Shown: positions 33,614 through 41,483 of the stretch, one piece after another
Position numbering within the stretch: the stretch's first letter is position 1
Layout of the letters: the number at the start of each line of letters is the position of its first letter
Source: Saccharothrix sp.
Lineage (GTDB): Bacteria; Actinomycetota; Actinomycetes; Mycobacteriales; Pseudonocardiaceae
Assembly (NCBI RefSeq): GCF_031180885.1
Contig: NZ_JAPSLK010000006.1
Coordinates: forward strand, 62,001-126,000
Direction: 5' to 3'
Length of the DNA: 64,000 nt
The notes under the pieces: generated by a model
What the model was told of the DNA's origin: nothing
The model's input: the letters and a program-made list of their open reading frames with translations, nothing else
The model's database searches: none
Program-made: the position numbers and the translations under genes

Positions 33614-36438
33614 GCCGGGACCCGTTCGGCACGGAGGCGCTGCGGGAGTCGGTGCTGGCCGCCTGGCGCGGCTCGCCCACCCGGTTCCGCGAGGACGCCA
33701 ACGCCGAAGAAGACCTGCGCCTGGGTGGCTACCGCGACCGGCTCCTGGTCGAACTCGCCCAGAACGCCGCCGACGCCGCCGGCCCCACCCCCGGCACCCT
33801 CCGTCTGTCCGTTGTGGACGGTGAACTCCGGGCCGCCAACACCGGTCACCCGCTGACCGTCGAAGGCGTGGCCGCCCTCGCCTCGCTGCGCGCGTCCGCC
33901 AAGTCGGCGGACACCGTGGGCCAGTTCGGCGTGGGTTTCGCCGCCGTCCTCGCCGTGACCGACGCCCCGCGCGTGGTCTCCACGTCCGGTGGCGTGCTGT
34001 TCTCCGCTTCCCGCACCCGCCAGGCGGTCCCCGAACTGGCCGAGGCGCGCGGCGGGGACGTGCCCGTGCTGCGGCTGGTCTGGCCGACCGACGAGGCCGA
34101 CCTGCCCGAGGGCTTCGACACCGAGGTCCGCCTGCCGCTCAAGGTCGACGCCGCCCCGCTGCTCGCCGAGTTCGCCGACCAGGTCCCGGACCTGCTGCTG
34201 GCACTGCCCGGCCTGCGCAGGATCGAGGTCGGCGACCAGGTCTGGGAGCGCACCGAGGACGAAGGCGTGGTCGTGCTGCACGGCCCGGCCGGCGCGCAGC
34301 GGTGGCGGGTGCGGCGGGTCGGCGGTGAGCTGCCCGCGCACCTGGTGCAGGGCGTCGAGGCCCGGCCGCACTGGAACGTCTGCTGGGCGTGGCCGATGGA
34401 CGAGCCGCTGCAGGGCGACGTCCTGCACGCCCCGACCCCGACCGACGAGAAGATGTCCCTGCCGGCGCGGCTGATCGCGTCCCTGCCGGTGGAACCGTCC
34501 CGCCGCCGGGTGCTGGTCGGCGCCGCCGCCGAGTACGTGCTCGACCAGGCCGCCCGGGCGTACCCGGACCTGGTCTTGGAGCTGCCCGCGATCGACCGCA
34601 CGTCCCTGGTGCCGCTGCCCGGCTTCCCGCTGTCCGAAGTGGACGGTCTGCTGCGCGAGCGCGTGCTGTCCGCGCTGCGGAAGGCGTCCTGGCTGCCGCT
34701 GGCCAGCGGCGAGTGGACCGCGCCGGAGAACGCCAAGGTGCTGGACGCCCCGTCCGAGCCGCTGGTGGAGCTGCTGGAGGACGTCGTCCCCGGCCTGCTG
34801 GACGCCGAGCTGACCCTGCCCGAGCACGCGAAGGCGTTGGCGGCGCTGGAAGTCCCGCGCATGTCGGTGGCCGAGGTGGTCGAAGCCCTGGCCGGGATCG
34901 GCGGCGACCCGGGCTGGTGGCACGAGGTCTACGACGCGCTGACCCCGCTCGCCGACGTCGACTCCACCGCCCGCGAGGAGATGGGCAGCCTGCCCGTGCC
35001 GCTCGCGGACGGCCGCCTGGTCAGCTCGCCGCGCGGCGTCTACGTGCTGCCCGCCGACATGTCCTTCGACGTGTCCGGCCTGCGGATCGTGCACCCGGAG
35101 GCGGCGCACCCGTTGCTGCTGCGCCTGGGCGCGCTGGAGGCCGGACCGGGCGAACTGCTCGACTCGGACGCCCTGCGCGAGGCCGTCAAGCACAGCCTCG
35201 ACGACCCCGCGTTGGACGGCCCGGACCTGGTCAAGACGGTCCTGTCGCTGGTCGCGCGGGCCGGCGGGCGGCCGTGGCTGGGCGAACTGGCCCTGCCGGA
35301 CGCCGACGGCGACTGGCGGCGCGCCGACGAACTCGCGCTGCCCGACTCGCCGCTGCTGTCGGTGCTGGAGTCCGACGCCCCGATCGGCGTGCTGGACGCC
35401 GACCTGGCCGCCGAGTGGCCGCGCGAGGTGTGGACGGGCGTCGGCGTCATCGACGGCTTCACCGTGGTCGACGACACCTCGCCCACCGAGCCCGACCACG
35501 ACCTGGCCGACGAGGGCTACTGGTGGGACGGCGCCGACGAGCCGCCGACCCGCGTCCTGGGCATCCGCGACCTGGACCTGGTGGCCCGCGACAAGTGGCC
35601 GGCCGCCCTGCGCCTGATGGCCGCCGACCCGGTCGCGTGGCGCGCGGTGACCGAACCCGACGGCTACACCGGGTGGTGGCTCGCCCGGTACGCGACCCTG
35701 GAGGGCTGCCCGCTCAACGCGTGGCGCCTGCCGGACGCCGAGGGCTTGGACGGCCTGTACGACGTGGTCCCGGACGTGGACGTCCCGCCGCATGTGTTGG
35801 CGGCGGCCGGCGTGCGGACCGCGTTGACCGTGCTGGACGAGGACGACGTCACAGACCTGCTGACCCGGCTGGGCGACCCGGAGCGCAAACTCGCCGACGC
35901 CCTGGTGCTGCGGGTGCACGCGGCCCTGGCGGAGGTGGCGGACTCGGTGAGCGTCGAGCCGCCGGACCGGGTGCGGGTGCTGACCGGCGAGGCCGTGGCG
36001 GCGGACGACGTGGTCGTGCTCGATCTGCCGTGGTTGTTGGGTGTGCTGCCGGGCAACCAGGTGCTGGCCGCTGAGGGGCATGCGGAGGCGTTGGCGGAGT
36101 TGCTGGCGTTGCCGTTGGCGTCCGAAGAGGTGGTTGGCGAGATCGAGACTGCCGGTGACGAGGTCGTGTGGGCGGAGTTGGGCGCGGTGCGCTTGGCTTG
36201 TGATCTGCTCGGGGTGGAGTTGCCGACCAGTCCGGTGATCGTCCATGACGAACTGGGTGTGGCGTTCGAGGGCGAGTCGCACGAGGTGTCGTGGTGGGTC
36301 GAGGACGGCGTGCCGCACGCGGCGGACACGCCGGAGGGGTTGGCGCGGGCGTTGGCATGGGCCACGAACAGGTGGTCCGACCGTCACACGTTCGCGGCAT
36401 TGATCGCCGACCCGACTCCCAGCGTCCTTTTGGGCTGA
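33610..36438 (+). CDS. sacsin N-terminal ATPase-like protein
   Basis: Protein of 942 residues. The first 200 residues form a GHKL ATPase domain: N-box ELAQNAADAA at 48-57 and the lid/G2 box GQFGVGF at 104-110, the pattern of Hsp90-like and sacsin-repeat N-termini. The remaining 740 residues are leucine-, valine- and acid-rich, with repeated LPLPDADGDWRRADEL-like segments recalling sacsin repeats, and have no known catalytic motif. No membrane or signal segment is present. It is translationally coupled to the DUF3027 gene. The sacsin relation suggests a chaperone-like or conformational ATPase; the function in actinobacteria is not known. Confidence 0.82.
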   Translation: MSRDPFGTEALRESVLAAWRGSPTRFREDANAEEDLRLGGYRDRLLVELAQNAADAAGPTPGTLRLSVVDGELRAANTGHPLTVEGVAALASLRASAKSADTVGQFGVGFAAVLAVTDAPRVVSTSGGVLFSASRTRQAVPELAEARGGDVPVLRLVWPTDEADLPEGFDTEVRLPLKVDAAPLLAEFADQVPDLLLALPGLRRIEVGDQVWERTEDEGVVVLHGPAGAQRWRVRRVGGELPAHLVQGVEARPHWNVCWAWPMDEPLQGDVLHAPTPTDEKMSLPARLIASLPVEPSRRRVLVGAAAEYVLDQAARAYPDLVLELPAIDRTSLVPLPGFPLSEVDGLLRERVLSALRKASWLPLASGEWTAPENAKVLDAPSEPLVELLEDVVPGLLDAELTLPEHAKALAALEVPRMSVAEVVEALAGIGGDPGWWHEVYDALTPLADVDSTAREEMGSLPVPLADGRLVSSPRGVYVLPADMSFDVSGLRIVHPEAAHPLLLRLGALEAGPGELLDSDALREAVKHSLDDPALDGPDLVKTVLSLVARAGGRPWLGELALPDADGDWRRADELALPDSPLLSVLESDAPIGVLDADLAAEWPREVWTGVGVIDGFTVVDDTSPTEPDHDLADEGYWWDGADEPPTRVLGIRDLDLVARDKWPAALRLMAADPVAWRAVTEPDGYTGWWLARYATLEGCPLNAWRLPDAEGLDGLYDVVPDVDVPPHVLAAAGVRTALTVLDEDDVTDLLTRLGDPERKLADALVLRVHAALAEVADSVSVEPPDRVRVLTGEAVAADDVVVLDLPWLLGVLPGNQVLAAEGHAEALAELLALPLASEEVVGEIETAGDEVVWAELGAVRLACDLLGVELPTSPVIVHDELGVAFEGESHEVSWWVEDGVPHAADTPEGLARALAWATNRWSDRHTFAALIADPTPSVLLG

Positions 36439-36463
36439 ATAGCTACAGGTCGTCAGCGGGTTC

Positions 36464-36530
36464 AAGAGCGCGGAGCGCGTTTGAGCTTGAGAGCGTGGAG
36501 CGCGTTTGAGCTTGAGAGCGTGGAGCGCGT
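36464..36530. repeat. 25-bp tandem repeat (locus 2)
   Basis: Two full 25-bp units (36464-36488 and 36489-36513) and a partial third (36514-36530) contain AGAGCGTGGAGCGCGTTTG and join through GAGCTT. The TTGAGAGCG core and 25-bp period match 28046-28085. The array starts 26 bp after the stop of the sacsin-like ATPase gene. Confidence 0.85.
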
Positions 36531-36615
36531 CGCGTGACCGCGCGCGAAGCGTGGATTTGAGCAGGTGAGCGCCGGTTTAAAGATTAAAGAGCCTCGCCGG
36601 CGGGCGAGCCGCCAA

Positions 36616-36807
36616 GGATGACACAACTGCAAGAGCGGGGGCTTCTTGCTTGTGTCATCCCCGCATGACCCGGCAAAGCCGACCACAGATTTCCCGGGTG
36701 CCGCTAAAAACTTTTGCTCGTTCCTCGCAAAACTTTTTGGCTGCACCCGGGAAATCTGTGGTAGCCCTTCGGGCGGGCCATACGGGGATGACACAAGCAA
36801 GAAGCCC
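36616..36807. repeat. long near-perfect hairpin element with alternative folding
   Basis: A perfect 24-bp inverted repeat at 36639-36662 and 36784-36807 encloses a second, perfect 19-bp inverted repeat at 36683-36701 and 36743-36761, and the stem continues inward (about 13 of 16 further positions pair) to a loop near 36718-36725. Together they form a 169-nt hairpin. A third copy of the outer motif, GGATGACACAA at 36616-36626, can pair instead with 36650-36660, so two mutually exclusive structures are possible. No open frame of quality lies in it. It resembles a miniature inverted-repeat or REP-like element rather than a simple terminator. Confidence 0.85.
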
Positions 36808-36880
36808 GGGTTGGGGTGTGTGCCCCGGCGGCACGCCCGACGGCGCTGCGCGCCGAAAAGCACGCGCTGCGCGCGTCGAA

Positions 36881-36944
36881 GAGCAGGCGGTGGGTGCGTC
36901 GGAGAGCAGGCGGTGGGTGCGTCGGAGAGCAGGCGGTGGGTGCG
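36881..36944. repeat. 23-bp tandem repeat
   Basis: A 23-bp unit beginning GAGCAGGCGGTGGGTGCG occurs at 36881-36903 and 36904-36926, with a partial copy at 36927-36944. It ends 5 bp before the end of the DUF2530 gene. With the arrays at 36464 and 36616 it makes the whole 511-bp gap repetitive and apparently noncoding. Confidence 0.85.
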
Positions 36945-36949
36945 GGTGG

Positions 36950-37210
36950 TCAGTCGAGGCCGGATTGGGCGGTGCGCGAACCCCTTCGGGCGGCTGATCG
37001 TTGCCACCTGAAGATGCCGTAGCCGATCACGCCCAGGCCCGCGCCCGCCGCGCACGTCCACAGGACGGTCGTCTGGTCGCGGGCGAACAGGAGGACCGCC
37101 GCGAAGGTCAGCAGCCACAGGGCCGTGCCGCCGACGATCGCCGGGACCGGGTCGGTCAGCCTCGGCGGCAGCGGTGGTGGGGCGGGCGGCGATTGGGTCT
37201 GTTCGGCCAC
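36950..37210 (-). CDS. DUF2530 small membrane protein (Rv0879c position)
   Basis: Protein of 86 residues. GTG 37210 opens MAEQTQSPPAPPPLPPRLTD, a proline-rich cytoplasmic start, followed by two membrane helices at about 25-45 and 52-70 and a basic WQRSAARRGSRTAQ end. The PPLPPRLTDPVPAIVGGTALW pattern fits the actinobacterial DUF2530 family, as does the position between the DUF3027 and MarR genes. The function is unknown. It is divergent from the NCS2 permease gene. Confidence 0.8.
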   Translation of the reverse strand: MAEQTQSPPAPPPLPPRLTDPVPAIVGGTALWLLTFAAVLLFARDQTTVLWTCAAGAGLGVIGYGIFRWQRSAARRGSRTAQSGLD

Positions 37211-37286
37211 GTCAGGCAGGCTACCTGGCGGAAACACCGGTGCGGCACGCTCTGCGCACCTGGATTGACCCGGAGTGGGAGGCGAG

Positions 37287-38759
37287 ATGGCCGCGAAGAC
37301 CGGCGGTGAGGTGTCGAGGAAAGGGCTCGACACCTTCTTCAAGATCTCCGAGCGCGGCTCGACGGTGGGGCGGGAGGTGCGCGGTGGGCTGGTCACGTTC
37401 GTGACCATGGCCTACATCGTCGTGCTGAACCCGCTGATCCTGGGCAGCTTCGCGGCGGACGACCCGTCGGCCAAGAAGGACGTGCTCGGCGCGATCCTGC
37501 CGGTGTCGCAGGTCGCGGCGGTCACCGCGCTGGTCGCCGGGGTCATGACCATCCTGTTCGGACTGGTCGCGAACTACCCGTTCGCGCTCGCCACCGGGCT
37601 CGGCATCAACTCGTTCGTGGCCGTGTCCCTCGCGCCGCAGATGACGTGGCCCGAGGCGATGGGGTTGGTCGTCGTCAACGGGCTCGTGGTGCTGCTTTTG
37701 GTGGTCACGGGCGTGCGGACAGCGGTGTTCAACGCGGTGCCGCCGGAGTTGAAGGCGGCCATCGCGGTCGGCATCGGGTTGTTCATCTGCTTCATCGGGC
37801 TGGTGGACGCGGGGTTCGTGCGGCGCATCCCGGACGCGGCGGGCACGACCGTCCCGGTCGGACTCGGGATCAGCGGGTCGATCGCATCCTGGCCGACGTT
37901 CGTGTTCGTGGTGGGGTTGGTGTTGACGGGCATCCTCGTGGCGCGCAAGGTCAAGGGCGCGATCCTCATCGGTGTGCTGGCCTCGACGGTGCTGGCCATC
38001 GTGGTCGAGGCGATCGCGCAGGCCGGGCCGTCCAAGGGGACCAACCCGGCCGGGTGGAACCTCGGGTACCCGGCGTTGCCCGACCAGGTGTTCGGGCTGC
38101 CGGACCTGGCGCTGCTGGGTGACGTGTCGTTCGGCGCGTGGACCCGGCTGCCCGCGCTGACCGCCGCCCTCCTGGTGTTCACGCTGGTGCTGACCGACTT
38201 CTTCGACACCGTCGGCACCATGACCGGGCTGGGCAAGGAGGCCGGCCTGATCGGCAAGGACGGCCAGTTGCCGGGCGTGAGCAAGGCGCTGTTCGTGGAC
38301 GGCGTGGGCGCGGTCGCGGGTGGGGCGGCGTCGAGTTCGTCCAACACCGTCTACATCGAGTCGGCGGCCGGCATCGCGGAGGGCGCGCGGACGGGGTTGG
38401 CGAACGTCGTCACCGGGCTGCTGTTCCTCGCGGCGATGTTCCTGACCCCGCTCTACTCCATCGTGCCGGTCGAGGCGGCGGCGCCCGCGCTGGTCATCGT
38501 CGGCGCGTTGATGATCGTGCAGGTCAAGGAGATCGACTTCGGCGACTTCTCGGTGGCGCTGCCCGCGTTCCTCACCATCGTCGTCATGCCGTTCACCTAC
38601 TCGATCGCCAACGGCATCGGCGCGGGCTTCGTCAGCTACGTGGTGTTGCGGGCGCTCACCGGGAGGGCGCGCAGCGTGCACCCGCTGATGTGGGTGATCG
38701 CCGCCGCTTTCGTCGTCTACTTCGCCATGGGACCCATTCAGGCAGCTCTCGGCAGCTGA
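37287..38759 (+). CDS. NCS2-family purine permease (AzgA/PbuG-like)
   Basis: Protein of 490 residues with about 12-14 membrane helices. ATG 37287 is preceded by GGAGG. AzgA-type features are ISERGSTVGREVRGGLVTFVTMAYIVVLNP at the start, NYPFALATGLGINSFVA in helix 3, LVLTDFFDTVGTMTGLGKEAG in helix 8 and VAGGAASSSSNTVYIESAAG in helix 10. This group imports guanine, hypoxanthine or adenine by proton symport. The exact base cannot be told. The next gene downstream is a MarR regulator with its own promoter. Confidence 0.93.
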   Translation: MAAKTGGEVSRKGLDTFFKISERGSTVGREVRGGLVTFVTMAYIVVLNPLILGSFAADDPSAKKDVLGAILPVSQVAAVTALVAGVMTILFGLVANYPFALATGLGINSFVAVSLAPQMTWPEAMGLVVVNGLVVLLLVVTGVRTAVFNAVPPELKAAIAVGIGLFICFIGLVDAGFVRRIPDAAGTTVPVGLGISGSIASWPTFVFVVGLVLTGILVARKVKGAILIGVLASTVLAIVVEAIAQAGPSKGTNPAGWNLGYPALPDQVFGLPDLALLGDVSFGAWTRLPALTAALLVFTLVLTDFFDTVGTMTGLGKEAGLIGKDGQLPGVSKALFVDGVGAVAGGAASSSSNTVYIESAAGIAEGARTGLANVVTGLLFLAAMFLTPLYSIVPVEAAAPALVIVGALMIVQVKEIDFGDFSVALPAFLTIVVMPFTYSIANGIGAGFVSYVVLRALTGRARSVHPLMWVIAAAFVVYFAMGPIQAALGS

Positions 38760-38808
38760 ATGGGCAGGTTCACGCGACGGGGGCGAGATCGTGAGGTATG
38801 CTAACTAC

Positions 38809-39240
38809 GTGGCGGAGAGCGACGCGGAACGGGGACTGGCGAGCCGGCTGCGGCTGGCCGTGGTCCGGCTGACCCGACGGCTCCGCGCGCAGCGGGTGAA
38901 CTCCGCGATCTCGCTCACCCAGGTGTCCGCCCTGTCCACGCTGCACAAGTGCGGGCCGCTGACGCCGGGCGAGCTGGCCGCCAAGGAAGGCGTCCAGCCG
39001 CCGTCCATGACGCGGGTGATCGCGGCGCTGGAGGAGTTCGGCTTCGCCACGCGCCGCCCCCACCCGACCGACGGGCGGCAGGCGATCGTGGAGCTGACCG
39101 AGGCCGGGCTGGCCTACATAGACGAAGAGGTGTCCGCGCGCGAGGCGTGGCTGGACAAGCGGCTCGCGGAGCTGACACCGGACGAACGGGCGGTGCTGTC
39201 GCGCGCCGCCGAGATCATCGACAGGATGGCGGGGCAGTAA
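38809..39240 (+). CDS. MarR-family transcriptional regulator (Rv0880-like)
   Basis: Protein of 143 residues with a MarR winged helix: SLTQVSALSTLHKCGPLTPGELAAKEGVQPPSMTRVIAALEEFGFATRRPHPTDGRQAIVELT. GTG 38809 is preferred over GTG 38791 because a TATGCT -10 element (38797-38802) ends six bases before it, the layout of leaderless actinobacterial genes. The next gene, an MFS exporter, begins 3 bp after its stop, so it probably regulates its own operon in response to a drug-like ligand. It matches Rv0880 in position and sequence pattern. Confidence 0.9.
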   Translation: MAESDAERGLASRLRLAVVRLTRRLRAQRVNSAISLTQVSALSTLHKCGPLTPGELAAKEGVQPPSMTRVIAALEEFGFATRRPHPTDGRQAIVELTEAGLAYIDEEVSAREAWLDKRLAELTPDERAVLSRAAEIIDRMAGQ

Positions 39241-39243
39241 CGG

Positions 39244-40566
39244 GTGCCGGCTTACGCGGGTGGTGGCGAGTCCGATCGGGTCGATCGAGGCAAAGCGCTA
39301 CCCCCGCCGAAGGCCCGCATGTTCGGCTCCCTGCGTGTCCGCAACTACCGGTTGTACGCGTCCGGCCAGGTTGTTTCCTTGGTCGGCGTGTGGATGCAGC
39401 GCGTCGCGCAGGACTGGCTGGTGCTGGAGCTGTCCGACGGGTCGCCGGTGGCTTTGGGGATCGCGGCGGCGTTGCAGTTCGCGCCGATCCTGTTCCTGTC
39501 GCTGTGGGCGGGCGTGCTCGCGGACCGGATGGACAAGCGGCGGCTGCTGCTGGTGCTGGAGGTCGGGCTCGGGCTGTGCGCGCTGACGCTGGGCCTGCTC
39601 GACGTGCTCGGGGTCGCCGAGTTGTGGCACGTGTATTTGTTGTGCCTGCTGCTGGGCGCGGTGGCGGCGGTCGAGACGCCGGTGCGGCAGTCGTTCGTGG
39701 TCGAGATGGTCGGGCGGGACCAGCTGACCAACGCGGTCGCGTTGAACTCGATGACGTTCAACCTGGCCCGCATGGTCGGTCCGGCCGTCGCCGGTGGGTT
39801 GATCATCGTGGTGGGCACCGGGTGGGTGTTCCTGCTCAACGCCATGACGTTCGTGGGTGTGATCACGGGCCTGCTGCTGATGCGCCCGGCCGAACTGCAC
39901 CGCGGTGACCCGGTGCCGCGCGAGAAGGGGCAGCTGCGCGAGGGGCTGCGGTACGTGCGGGGGCGGGGCGACCTGGTGATCCTGCTGTGCCTGGTGTTCT
40001 TCGTCAGCACGTTCGGGCTGAACTTCCACGTGACGCTGGCGGTGCTGGCGCGCAACACGTTCGGGGGCGACGCCGACGCCTACGGCCTGCTGTCGACGTT
40101 GATGGCGGTGGGCACGTTGGCCGGTGCGACCCTGGCGGCGCGGCGCAGTGCCCGGGGCAAACCCCGGTTGAGGCTGCTGATCATCGGCGCGCTGGCGTTC
40201 GGTGCGCTGGAGATCGCGGCCGGTCTGATGCCGTCGCTGTGGCTGACCGGTGCGCTGCTGATCCCCGTGGGCATCGCGATGATGACCTTCACGACCACCG
40301 CGAACTCGACCGTGCAGCTGGCCGTGACGCCCGCCATGCGTGGCCGGGTGATGGGCCTGTACATGCTGGTCTTCCTGGGCGGCAACCCCGTCGGCGGCCC
40401 GGTGATGGGCTGGCTGGCCGAGCACTTCACCGCCCGCGCGCCCCTGGTGGTCGGCGGGGCGGTCTCGATCGTGGCGGCCCTGGTCGGCGGGTTCGTCCTG
40501 GCCCGTCGGGGCGGGCTGAGGCTGCCGTCCTACCGGCTCGGCCTGCGGCGGCGCGCCCGCGTCTGA
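39244..40566 (+). CDS. MFS transporter, DHA3-like exporter
   Basis: Protein of 440 residues with about 12 membrane helices. The first helix pair reads FGSLRVRNYRLYASGQVVSLVGVWMQRVAQDWLVLEL, typical of the EntS/DHA3 group, and GVLADRMDKRRLL supplies the loop 2-3 motif. Such proteins export siderophores or drugs. The start is taken as GTG 39244, 3 bp after the MarR stop; ATG 39319 (MFGSLRV) is an alternative. Co-transcription with MarR and with the UPF0014 permease gene 5 bp later is likely. The substrate is unknown. Confidence 0.88.
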   Translation: MPAYAGGGESDRVDRGKALPPPKARMFGSLRVRNYRLYASGQVVSLVGVWMQRVAQDWLVLELSDGSPVALGIAAALQFAPILFLSLWAGVLADRMDKRRLLLVLEVGLGLCALTLGLLDVLGVAELWHVYLLCLLLGAVAAVETPVRQSFVVEMVGRDQLTNAVALNSMTFNLARMVGPAVAGGLIIVVGTGWVFLLNAMTFVGVITGLLLMRPAELHRGDPVPREKGQLREGLRYVRGRGDLVILLCLVFFVSTFGLNFHVTLAVLARNTFGGDADAYGLLSTLMAVGTLAGATLAARRSARGKPRLRLLIIGALAFGALEIAAGLMPSLWLTGALLIPVGIAMMTFTTTANSTVQLAVTPAMRGRVMGLYMLVFLGGNPVGGPVMGWLAEHFTARAPLVVGGAVSIVAALVGGFVLARRGGLRLPSYRLGLRRRARV

Positions 40567-40571
40567 AGCGG

Positions 40572-41348
40572 ATGATGACCTCCGTGGTCATCTCGACGGA
40601 CTGGGTGCGGCTGCTCGTCATCTGCGTGTTCTTCACCGCGGCGGCGGGGGCGGTGTTGTGGTGGGCCGGGTTGGCTTCGCCCAAACCGGTGGTGCGGGCG
40701 GCGTTGCGGGCGGCCGTGCAGTTGGCGGTGGTGTCGTCGGTCGTCACGGTGGTGCTGGCGTCGTTGCCGTTGACGGTCGGGTTCCTGGTGCTGATGGCCG
40801 GGGTGGCGACCGGGACGTCGGCGGCGCGGACCAAGACGGGCCGGCGGGGGATCTGGGTCGGGGTGGCGATCCTCGGCGGGACGGTGCCGGCGATCGCGGC
40901 GTTGGTCTTGAGCGGGCTGGTGCCGGTTTCCGGGATCGCGCTGGTGCCGGTCGGCGGGATCCTCATCGGTGGGGCGATGACCGCGACGACGTTGTCCGTG
41001 CGGCGGGCGCTGGACACCCTGCGGGACCGGCACGGGGAGTTCGAGGCGGCCCTCGCGCTGGGGTTCACCGAGGCGGTGGCGGTGCGGGAGCTGGTGCGCG
41101 GGCCGGCCGGGGAGGCGTTGTTGCCCGCGTTGGACCAGACGCGGACGGTGGGGCTGGTCACACTTCCGGGTGCTTTTGTCGGCATGTTGCTGGGCGGGGC
41201 GCCGGTGTGGCAGGCCGGGGCGTTGCAGCTGGTGGTGCTGTTGGGCCTGCTCGCGGTGGAGGCGGCGGCGATCGCGGTGGTCGTGGAGCTGGTCGCGCGG
41301 GGGTTCGTGCGCCGGGCTTCCCAACATGGCGAAGTTAGGCTAACCTAA
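40572..41348 (+). CDS. UPF0014 ABC permease (FetB/YbbM-like)
   Basis: Protein of 258 residues with about seven membrane helices. The UPF0014 signature is visible: ASPKPVVRAALRAAVQLAVVSSVV near the start, then GGTVPAIAAL, VPVGGILIGGAMTATTLSVRRAL and ARALDQTRTVGLVTLPGAFVGMLLGG-like sequence. In E. coli the related FetB works with the FetA ATPase in iron export. No matching ATPase gene is adjacent here. ATG 40572 (MMTSVV) lies 5 bp after the MFS gene. An IdeR/DtxR-like box overlaps its stop codon. Confidence 0.85.
   Translation: MMTSVVISTDWVRLLVICVFFTAAAGAVLWWAGLASPKPVVRAALRAAVQLAVVSSVVTVVLASLPLTVGFLVLMAGVATGTSAARTKTGRRGIWVGVAILGGTVPAIAALVLSGLVPVSGIALVPVGGILIGGAMTATTLSVRRALDTLRDRHGEFEAALALGFTEAVAVRELVRGPAGEALLPALDQTRTVGLVTLPGAFVGMLLGGAPVWQAGALQLVVLLGLLAVEAAAIAVVVELVARGFVRRASQHGEVRLT
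41330..41348. promoter_or_regulatory. IdeR/DtxR-like iron box at the 3' end of the FetB-like gene
   Basis: CGAAGTTAGGCTAACCTAA matches the 19-bp IdeR/DtxR consensus at 16 positions, with the last 14 bases exact. It overlaps the stop of the permease gene, so it is not in a normal promoter position for any annotated gene. A strong hairpin lies 44 bp downstream. Confidence 0.6.
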
Positions 41349-41391
41349 GTCCCGTCGCTTCGTGGTGGGAGCGGCAGTCGGTTCGGGAACA

Positions 41392-41439
41392 GACGAGGCC
41401 CCGCCTCCCGGTCGTACCGCCGGGGAGCGGGGCCTCGTC
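41392..41439 (-). terminator. very strong hairpin in the 3' UTR of sodF
   Basis: A perfect 13-bp outer stem, GACGAGGCCCCGC (41392-41404) against GCGGGGCCTCGTC (41427-41439), continues past one mismatch as about six more pairs to an 8-nt loop. It lies 44 nt after the sodF stop on the minus strand and 44 bp after the FetB-like gene on the plus strand, and can end transcripts from both sides. Confidence 0.85.
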
Positions 41440-41483
41440 GTGTCCGGCGGTGGGGCTTTGTCGGAGCATCCGCCACCGGGTTC

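Noticed and set aside
36464-36944. CRISPR array
   Set aside because: Repeats are directly tandem or inverted, without unique spacers, and no cas genes are near.
36646-37022. Several 68-121-codon + strand frames in the repeat-rich gap
   Set aside because: They read through the hairpin and the 23-bp repeat and encode repetitive Arg/Gly/Val strings; no start has a ribosome binding site.
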